DNA of 6,039 nt from the NCBI GenBank assembly GCA_030043255.1, contig JASHYB010000065.1, positions 1 through 6,039 of the forward strand, in the 5' to 3' direction. The translations under genes and the position numbers were made by a program. The notes under the pieces are model-generated. The model worked only from the letters and a program-made list of their open reading frames with translations, was not told where the DNA came from and ran no database searches. Shown piece by piece: positions 1-4,501 of the stretch. This DNA is from Thermoplasmata archaeon. Its GTDB lineage: Archaea > Thermoplasmatota > Thermoplasmata > Lutacidiplasmatales > UBA184. Position 1 is the first letter of the stretch. Every line of letters begins with the position of its first letter.

Positions 1-628
1 GACGCCCGGCGATCAGGTCGGTGGCGATCCCGAGCCGACGATAGCCGGGGCGCACCGCGAGGCCGTGGAGCCGGGCGTGCCGTCCGGCGACACCGACCCA
101 TCCGACGCCGACGACCTCGCCGTGCAGCTCGGCGGCGAGGCAGACCTCCCCTTCCGCCTCGAGCGCCCGAACCCAGGGGCCGGGCTGGCCGCCGTACGCC
201 TCCCGAAGGACCCCCTCCGCACCTCCCAGCGCCGCGGGACCGAGCCGCCGGAGACGGTGCTGCAGTCGGTGCGAGGGCGCGGAGCCGAGATCGGCCCGGT
301 ACACCCGGTACCCTTCCTGCCGACCGCCCAGGTCGACCTCGGCGAAGACCGCCGTCCCGCTGGCGAACGGCAAGGTCGGCGCCGCGTCCTCGGACGAGCG
401 CGCGAACACCGAGGAGACCCGGTCGGCGGGATCGGTGAGCAGCAGCGCGAGGGGCCGGACGCCGTCCGAGGCGACGAACGCTCGGCCGCCGCTGCCGACG
501 GTCTCTCGCGCGAAGGCTGGCAGGAACGGACCGAACCGGTCCGAAAGGCCCGCCCCTGCCAGATCCGGGCCGATCCGCTGGGCGGAGAGCTCGGCGCAGG
601 AGACCGAACGCGCCGCGTCACCGGCCAT
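1..628 (-). CDS. GNAT-family N-acetyltransferase, 3' end cut by window edge
   Basis: The minus-strand frame opening at ATG 628 stays open to base 1 and gives 209 residues. Near the visible end it reads LHGLAVRPGYRRLGIATDL (residues 188-206), the classic GNAT motif A: a beta strand, then V-x-P-x-[YF]-R-x-x-G-[IL]-[AG], whose loop binds the pyrophosphate of acetyl-CoA. Before it, residues 161-181 form the usual strand pair (VCLAAELHGEVVGVGWVGVAG). GNAT proteins transfer acetyl from acetyl-CoA to an amine; the substrate cannot be told here. The first 140 or so residues precede the recognisable core and look like a separate or degenerate lobe, so the protein is longer than a minimal GNAT; perhaps 40-60 residues are missing at the C-terminus. 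Start choice: ATG 628 is the first start that keeps this frame, and a TTATC box lies 28 bases upstream with no clear Shine-Dalgarno sequence, suggesting a leaderless message. It is transcribed divergently from the gene at 726. The family call is firm; the role is unknown. Confidence 0.82.
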   Translation of the reverse strand, partial: MAGDAARSVSCAELSAQRIGPDLAGAGLSDRFGPFLPAFARETVGSGGRAFVASDGVRPLALLLTDPADRVSSVFARSSEDAAPTLPFASGTAVFAEVDLGGRQEGYRVYRADLGSAPSHRLQHRLRRLGPAALGGAEGVLREAYGGQPGPWVRALEAEGEVCLAAELHGEVVGVGWVGVAGRHARLHGLAVRPGYRRLGIATDLIAGR

Positions 629-650
629 ACCCCGGCGGGAGAGGGACGGG

Positions 651-656
651 CGATAA
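651..656 (-). promoter_or_regulatory. Putative archaeal TATA-like box for the GNAT gene
   Basis: On the minus strand the bases read TTATCG, with the first T 28 bases upstream of the ATG at 628. That is where TBP would bind if transcription starts at or next to the start codon. The same TTATCG occurs 30 bases before the GTG of the M3 gene. The run of C before it is not a purine-rich BRE, which weakens the call. Confidence 0.4.
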
Positions 657-690
657 GGGGTACGGCGGGCGAACGGCGCCCGGTCGAGAC

Positions 691-700
691 GAAGGTTCAT
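691..700 (+). promoter_or_regulatory. Weak TATA-like box with purine-rich BRE for the SHOCT membrane gene
   Basis: GAAGG (691-695) followed by TTCAT (696-700) sits 30 bases upstream of GTG 726, the same spacing as GCGAGG-TTATC before the M3 gene. This fits a BRE plus TATA-like element for a leaderless transcript. The box has a C where A is expected, so it is weaker than the other candidates. Confidence 0.28.
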
Positions 701-725
701 CCTCGGGCCGGGCCCCCGGGAGATC

Positions 726-1139
726 GTGGCGACGGCCGGGCCGTACCCCGATCCGAACCGAGAGGCCTTCCGCCGGCGTCGTTCGCGGGTTCGAGGGTTC
801 CTCCTCACCCTCGGCCTCGTGTTCGTCGGGGCCGGTGCGATCATTCTGGTGCTCGCGGCGACCCCGAGGACGTTCGGGCTGCGGGGCGCGCCCTCCTTTC
901 CGCTCGACGGCGGGCTGCTCGCCATCTTCCTGATCCTGTGGGGTTCGATGATGCTCGTGCGCGCGGCGCTCGTCGGAGCGCGGATGAACCGCTGGGCCGG
1001 CGGCCCGCCGCCCGGACGTCGGTTCGATCCGGCGATCCTGGCGGCTCGGGAGCGCTACGCCCGCGGGGAGATCAGCCGGGAGCAGTTCCAGCAGGTCGTG
1101 CAGGACCTGCGGCGCCCACCGCCGGGCCCGCTACCCTGA
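726..1139 (+). CDS. Small two-helix membrane protein with C-terminal SHOCT-like domain
   Basis: The product has 137 residues, starting at GTG 726, the first usable start after the in-frame stop at 654-656. The N-terminus is strongly basic (FRRRRSRVRG, 15-24), followed by a hydrophobic helix at about 24-45, a short loop, and a second at about 61-83 (LLAIFLILWGSMMLV). After a Gly/Pro/Arg linker, residues 101-129 (DPAILAARERYARGEISREQF and on) match the SHOCT pattern: an amphipathic helix, then ARGEIS-x-E-x-F and a second helix. SHOCT is a short domain often found at the C-terminus of bacterial and archaeal membrane proteins and thought to mediate oligomerisation or interaction. The charge pattern suggests both termini are cytoplasmic, so the SHOCT part would face the cytoplasm. 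A possible GGGAG (718-722) lies only three bases from the start, and a TATA-like box sits at 696-700. It converges on the thermopsin gene. No specific function can be assigned. Confidence 0.8.
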   Translation: MATAGPYPDPNREAFRRRRSRVRGFLLTLGLVFVGAGAIILVLAATPRTFGLRGAPSFPLDGGLLAIFLILWGSMMLVRAALVGARMNRWAGGPPPGRRFDPAILAARERYARGEISREQFQQVVQDLRRPPPGPLP

Positions 1140-1145
1140 CGAACG

Positions 1146-1196
1146 CGAGCCCGGCCCGCGGCCCCGAGCGCCCCCGTCGCGGGGCCCGGTCGCTCG
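1146..1196. terminator. GC-rich hairpin between convergent genes, possible shared 3' structure
   Basis: The 57-base gap between the two convergent stops can fold on either strand. An outer stem pairs CGAGCCCGG (1146-1154) with CCGG (1186-1189) plus GCTCG (1192-1196) across a two-base bulge. An inner stem pairs GCCCCG (1161-1166) with CGGGGC (1180-1185). No T-run follows on either strand, and archaeal termination normally depends on T-runs, so termination is unproven. Stems of this size also arise by chance in such GC-rich DNA. Confidence 0.25.
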
Positions 1197-3746
1197 TCAG
1201 GCGAACACAACCGTCTGCACGACGTTGGCGCCCCGGACCCGCACCGTGCCGGAGGACGGCAGCGACGGGTGGCCGTTGCTCGCCGTCACGCTGAACGGGT
1301 AGCTGCCGTTCGGGTCGTAGAAGATGATCGACGCCGTGCTGGCGTTCTGCTGCACGCCGTTGAGCGTCACCGACCAGGGAGTCCCGGCGCGCAGGCCGGA
1401 CTCGGAGAAGGTCACGCGGTAGAGCGTCGGCGACAACGGCTCGTAGTCGCCGCCCGAGGTGATCTGGCCGGAGTTGTTGTACGGCAGGACGCCGTACGGG
1501 TTCGAGGCGGTGCCGTAGTTCGACCAGTAGTTGCCCCCCTGCCAGGCGTAGCCGAGGATGTTCCCGCTCAGGGCGACCCCGTCGACGACCCGGACGTCGC
1601 TCGCCGGCTGGCGGCCGACGTTCCAAGCGTCGGTGTAGACCGCGGAGACGCACTCGATCTGGCAGGAGACCGGGTCGTAGGTCGGGGTGATCGCCGGGAA
1701 CGGCACGTCCACGTAGTTGTTGTAGATCAGGTCGCCGGACTCCGACTCGTTGACCGCCTGGGTGTAGGCGCCGTAGTTGAGGACGTAGGTGGTGTTGTTC
1801 GTGGCGACGCTGGCCAGGGTGAAGCTGTTGCCCCAGACGGTGTTGGCGGAGCCGCCGTAGAGCACGATCGCGTCCCCCTGGTCGGCGAAGGTCGTGCCGG
1901 CGACCAGGTCGTCCGTCGAGGCCCAGATCATCACCGAGCCCTCCGGGAAGCCGGCGAGGAACGCCGACAGCCAGCCGGAGACGGTCCCGCCGTCCACGAC
2001 CACGTGGCTCGTCTCCCACAGCTGGATCTGCAGGTTGTTGGTGGACGGATAGTCGAACTCGGCGACCGTCGCGCTCATCCAGGACGGGTAGACCACCTGG
2101 AGCGACGGGGCGACGAGGGTGACGTAGTCGGTGGTGCCGACGAGCAGCACGCCGGGGAAGACCGGCCACTGGTAGTCGTTCCAGGCCGCGAACTGCGGGT
2201 CCAGCGGGCCGTACTCGTTGTGCTCGAGCAGGTAGGGCGAGCTCGACGTGCCCGCGCCGGAGGAGGAGAGGCTCGCGAGCTCCCCGTTGCCGAAGGCGAT
2301 GAGCGGGGTGTAGACCCCAAGCGAGGTGTCGAGCTTGCCGGTGAACGCGAGCGTCGTCGTCGAGTTCGCGCGCGCGTCCAGCTCGACCCCACCGGGTTCG
2401 TGGTCGCTGAGGAGGTACTCGATCCAGTACGGGGCGCCGTTCGGCACGTAGAAGGTCGTCGAGCCGCTGGGCGAGCCGACGACCCACTGGGCCGCGCTCG
2501 CGTTCTCGGAAGCGCCGGGGTTCACCAGCGCAAAGGTCGTCGCCGGGTCGAGGCTCTGCACGACGGTGCGGGCGCCGGAGTTGTCCGACTCGCCCCAGAG
2601 GCCGTACAGGAACGACGGGCCGAGGCGCATCTGGGCGGTCGTGGAGCCGGCGGCGAAGGAGACGTCGACCCCCTCGCTCGTCTCGCCGGTCTCCGCGCCG
2701 GCGTCCTCCGCCGAGCGGACCGGCACGAACGAGCGGCTCGCGGTGCTCCAGGTCCCCAGGGAGAGCGTCGCCTGCATCTGGTAGAACGTCGTGGTGTCCC
2801 CGTCGTCGTTGCCGACGACGTCCAGCTCCAGGTCGTTCGGCAGGCCGACCGGGTCGACCTGCTGACCGTTGATCTGGTAGAGGCCCGCGGGGATCGCCTT
2901 GCGCAGGTGCAGCGCCTGGTCGGAGCTCGCGTTGAAGACGACGTAGTCGTACGACCCCGAGACGCTCGTCGTCCGGTTGGAGACGGTGTAGTTGAAGTAG
3001 ACCGCCGGGCGGTCGTCCAGGACGCTCGAGTTGTCGTAGAAGGTGATGGTGAACGGGTAGTGGATGGTGAACGTCGGGCCGATCGCGTAGTAGTACACCG
3101 GCGCGTAGAGGGTGCCGTTCGGCCCGTGGGCGTAGAAGACGTTCGGCGAGATGTACGCGTCGAAGTTCGAGAAGTTCCAGACGTTGTCGCCGAAGGTCAG
3201 CGTGCCGTTGCTCGGCGTGTAGCTGACGAAGTTCTGCGTCCAGAACTGCTCGCTCGCGTTGCCGAAGAGGGTGACGCCGGTGTCCACGGCGTTCAGCTGG
3301 ATGCCGAACATGTCGGGGCCGTCCCCGTCGACGTAGGCCGAGAGCGCGTTCGTGAGGGTGATCGTCCCTTCGACGCTGGAGGTGTTGAGCACCGAGCCGA
3401 CGAGCGAGCCCCCGACGTCGGTCAACCCCAGGTCGGCGACCCCCATCGGCGCGGGCGCGGAACTGTAGGTGGGGCCTACGACCTCGCCGGCGTACGGCTG
3501 CGGCACCGAGAAGTCGGGAAGATGGATCGCCCAGGACGGGATACCGGAGCCGCGCAGCTCGCTCAGGACCTGCTCCTCGCGCGGGTTCCCGGCGGACGGA
3601 GAACCGGGCTGCAGCGCCGCATGCGCGGGAGCGGCCGGCGTCGCGGCCGCGACGGCCGTCGCTCCGGCGGCGCTCGCTCCGGCGGACAGGACCAGCAGGA
3701 GCAGTACGGCGATCGGCGCCAACCCCAGGGCTACGGTGCGGAACAT
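1197..3746 (-). CDS. Secreted thermopsin-family (peptidase A5) acid protease with C-terminal beta-helix and beta-sandwich modules
   Basis: An 849-residue product. Residues 1-27 are a Sec-type signal peptide (R3, then a Leu/Val core). A propeptide-like stretch, 28-95, leads into the A5 domain. Family landmarks are SAPAPMGVADLG (96-107), FGIQLNAV (147-154), FWTQNFV (168-174), VWNFSNFDAYI (189-199) and TGETSEGV (353-360). Thermopsins are secreted, pepstatin-insensitive acid endopeptidases; their catalytic residues are, as far as I know, not settled, so activity cannot be judged. Residues about 476-770 resemble the beta-helix (NosD/CASH-like) segment: GAGTSSSPYLL (498-507), NDYQWPVFPGVLL (523-535), N-rich rungs such as WGNSFTL, YNNYVDV and LSGNILG, then GGNYWSNYG (737-745). 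Residues 775-849 form an F-S-E-S-G-L/WSVTLNG beta domain. There is no C-terminal membrane anchor, so release or wall association is expected. The only cysteines seen are C695 and C699; lysines are limited to K283 and K471; about 15 N-x-S/T sequons are present. ATG 3746 is chosen because it begins the signal peptide and GAGG lies just upstream. The domain call is strong; the substrate is unknown. Confidence 0.87.
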   Translation of the reverse strand: MFRTVALGLAPIAVLLLLVLSAGASAAGATAVAAATPAAPAHAALQPGSPSAGNPREEQVLSELRGSGIPSWAIHLPDFSVPQPYAGEVVGPTYSSAPAPMGVADLGLTDVGGSLVGSVLNTSSVEGTITLTNALSAYVDGDGPDMFGIQLNAVDTGVTLFGNASEQFWTQNFVSYTPSNGTLTFGDNVWNFSNFDAYISPNVFYAHGPNGTLYAPVYYYAIGPTFTIHYPFTITFYDNSSVLDDRPAVYFNYTVSNRTTSVSGSYDYVVFNASSDQALHLRKAIPAGLYQINGQQVDPVGLPNDLELDVVGNDDGDTTTFYQMQATLSLGTWSTASRSFVPVRSAEDAGAETGETSEGVDVSFAAGSTTAQMRLGPSFLYGLWGESDNSGARTVVQSLDPATTFALVNPGASENASAAQWVVGSPSGSTTFYVPNGAPYWIEYLLSDHEPGGVELDARANSTTTLAFTGKLDTSLGVYTPLIAFGNGELASLSSSGAGTSSSPYLLEHNEYGPLDPQFAAWNDYQWPVFPGVLLVGTTDYVTLVAPSLQVVYPSWMSATVAEFDYPSTNNLQIQLWETSHVVVDGGTVSGWLSAFLAGFPEGSVMIWASTDDLVAGTTFADQGDAIVLYGGSANTVWGNSFTLASVATNNTTYVLNYGAYTQAVNESESGDLIYNNYVDVPFPAITPTYDPVSCQIECVSAVYTDAWNVGRQPASDVRVVDGVALSGNILGYAWQGGNYWSNYGTASNPYGVLPYNNSGQITSGGDYEPLSPTLYRVTFSESGLRAGTPWSVTLNGVQQNASTASIIFYDPNGSYPFSVTASNGHPSLPSSGTVRVRGANVVQTVVFA

Positions 3747-3782
3747 GGGTCCTCGCGGCCCCCGGGGTTACTCGCTCACCAT

Positions 3783-3787
3783 GATAA
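3783..3787 (-). promoter_or_regulatory. Putative TATA-like box and leader for the thermopsin gene
   Basis: On the minus strand CAAATCTTATCATGG runs through an AT-rich island unusual in this window; TTATC is 3787-3783. Its first T is 41 bases before ATG 3746, so transcription would begin about 12-14 bases upstream of the start and leave a short leader. That leader contains GAGG four bases before ATG, a plausible Shine-Dalgarno. A CCCCGGGG palindrome (3760-3767) falls close to the predicted start of transcription. Confidence 0.42.
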
Positions 3788-3860
3788 GATTTGACAGACC
3801 GCCGGGGGTCCCGGAGCGGGTCCGCCAGCAGGGGTTTTGGGGTCCCGATCCTGCCGAGGC

Positions 3861-3867
3861 GGGGGAG
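3861..3867 (+). promoter_or_regulatory. Purine-rich ribosome-binding candidate that decides the ATG 3870 start
   Basis: GGGGGAG lies two bases before ATG 3870. Spacing is shorter than usual, but it favours this start over the in-frame upstream ATG at 3837, whose extra 11 residues (M-G-S-R-S-C-R and on) are hydrophilic and Gly/Arg-rich. A weak T-rich patch, TTTT at 3835-3838, about 35 bases upstream, is the only promoter-like element close by. Confidence 0.35.
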
Positions 3868-3869
3868 CG

Positions 3870-4445
3870 ATGGGGTTCAACGCCGGCCAAGCGACCCCGA
3901 CGCTCGCCGTCCTGGCCCTCATCGTCCTCCTGCTCGCCCGGCGGACCTACCGGCTGTCGAAGGGCGTGCCGTACTCCCCTGCGGGCCTCTTCGCCTACGG
4001 AGGGTTCTCCGCGGCCCTGTTCGTCGCCTTCGGGGCCGGCACCCTGTACGTGGCCTACGGCACCTGGGGCCCGACCGCGCTCGCTCTCATCGCCCCGTAC
4101 GCGGCGGTGGTCGCGGGCGCGGCGCTGCTCGCCCGGCCGAGGGTCGAACGGCTGGTGCGATTCGAGACCCGGGAGCCGGGGGTCGTGTTCTACCGCCTGC
4201 CGGTCGTCATCCCGGTCCTCAGCCTGGTGCTGTTCGTCGTGCGCGTCAGCGTGGAGATCCTGCTGCTCGGACTGCAGGCGCTGACCTCCTTCGCGCTTCC
4301 GACGACCCTCGCCCCGGGAGCCCTGGCGGTGCTGATCGGGGCCGACCTCGTCTACGGCTCCAGCGTCGGGCTGTTGGTCGGCCGGGGGCTCGCGATCCGC
4401 CGCGCGCACCGGACCTACACCGCGAGCGCCCAGCCCTTGTCCTGA
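3870..4445 (+). CDS. Five-helix integral membrane protein of unknown function
   Basis: From ATG 3870 the product has 191 residues and is mostly hydrophobic. Likely membrane helices are at about 8-24, 38-59, 66-88, 109-134 and 147-170. Basic clusters follow helix 1 (ARRTYRLSK, 23-31), helix 3 (ARPRVERLVR, 88-97) and helix 5 (GRGLAIRRAHR, 171-181). By the positive-inside rule this gives an outside N-terminus, an inside C-terminus and five spans. No catalytic motif, metal ligand set or transporter signature is visible. The R-R-x-Y-R-x-x-x-G-V-P segment after helix 1 recalls small CcdC/DUF1453-like membrane proteins, but only loosely; I do not assign it. It is divergent from thermopsin and 56 bases upstream of the M3 oligopeptidase on the same strand. 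The M3 gene appears to have its own promoter, so co-transcription is uncertain. An in-frame ATG at 3837 would add 11 residues, judged less likely. The coding call is secure; the function is open. Confidence 0.78.
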   Translation: MGFNAGQATPTLAVLALIVLLLARRTYRLSKGVPYSPAGLFAYGGFSAALFVAFGAGTLYVAYGTWGPTALALIAPYAAVVAGAALLARPRVERLVRFETREPGVVFYRLPVVIPVLSLVLFVVRVSVEILLLGLQALTSFALPTTLAPGALAVLIGADLVYGSSVGLLVGRGLAIRRAHRTYTASAQPLS

Positions 4446-4465
4446 GCCGGTCCCGGCGCGATGGC

Positions 4466-4476
4466 GCGAGGTTATC
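4466..4476 (+). promoter_or_regulatory. Putative BRE and TATA-like box for the M3 oligopeptidase gene
   Basis: GCGAGG (4466-4471) followed by TTATC (4472-4476) begins 30 bases upstream of GTG 4502. Purine-rich BRE, TATA-like box and the distance to the start codon all fit a leaderless archaeal transcript. The bases just before the GTG are pyrimidine- and C-rich and have no Shine-Dalgarno sequence, which supports the same view. Confidence 0.48.
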
Positions 4477-4501
4477 GTCCCGCCACCGTCGCCCCCCGTT
4501 C

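Noticed and set aside
13..621. A 202-codon minus-strand frame over the GNAT gene
   Set aside because: It is Ser/Arg/Pro-rich and out of frame with the GNAT motif A, which is read from ATG 628.
65..1294. A 409-codon plus-strand frame over the GNAT and SHOCT genes
   Set aside because: It crosses two genes with clear domain motifs in other frames and reads as Arg/Gly/Pro-rich noise.
1072..2487. A 471-codon minus-strand frame overlapping the thermopsin 3' half
   Set aside because: It lies in a different frame of the same strand as thermopsin and gives Arg/Pro/Leu-rich low-complexity sequence, so it is a shadow.
3759..3767. CCCCGGGG palindrome upstream of thermopsin as an operator
   Set aside because: GC-only palindromes of this length are frequent in such DNA; without a second copy or conservation it is not supported as a separate feature.
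1269..3794. An 841-codon open frame on the plus strand across almost the whole thermopsin gene
   Set aside because: Its product is an R/V/G/D-rich string with no fold-like pattern and no membrane or catalytic motif. It arises because G+C-rich codons on one strand rarely read as stops on the other; the minus-strand frame has a signal peptide and A5 landmarks.
3768..4409. A 213-codon minus-strand frame opposite the five-helix membrane protein
   Set aside because: It is Gln/Arg/Glu-rich shadow sequence; the plus strand encodes well-shaped membrane helices.
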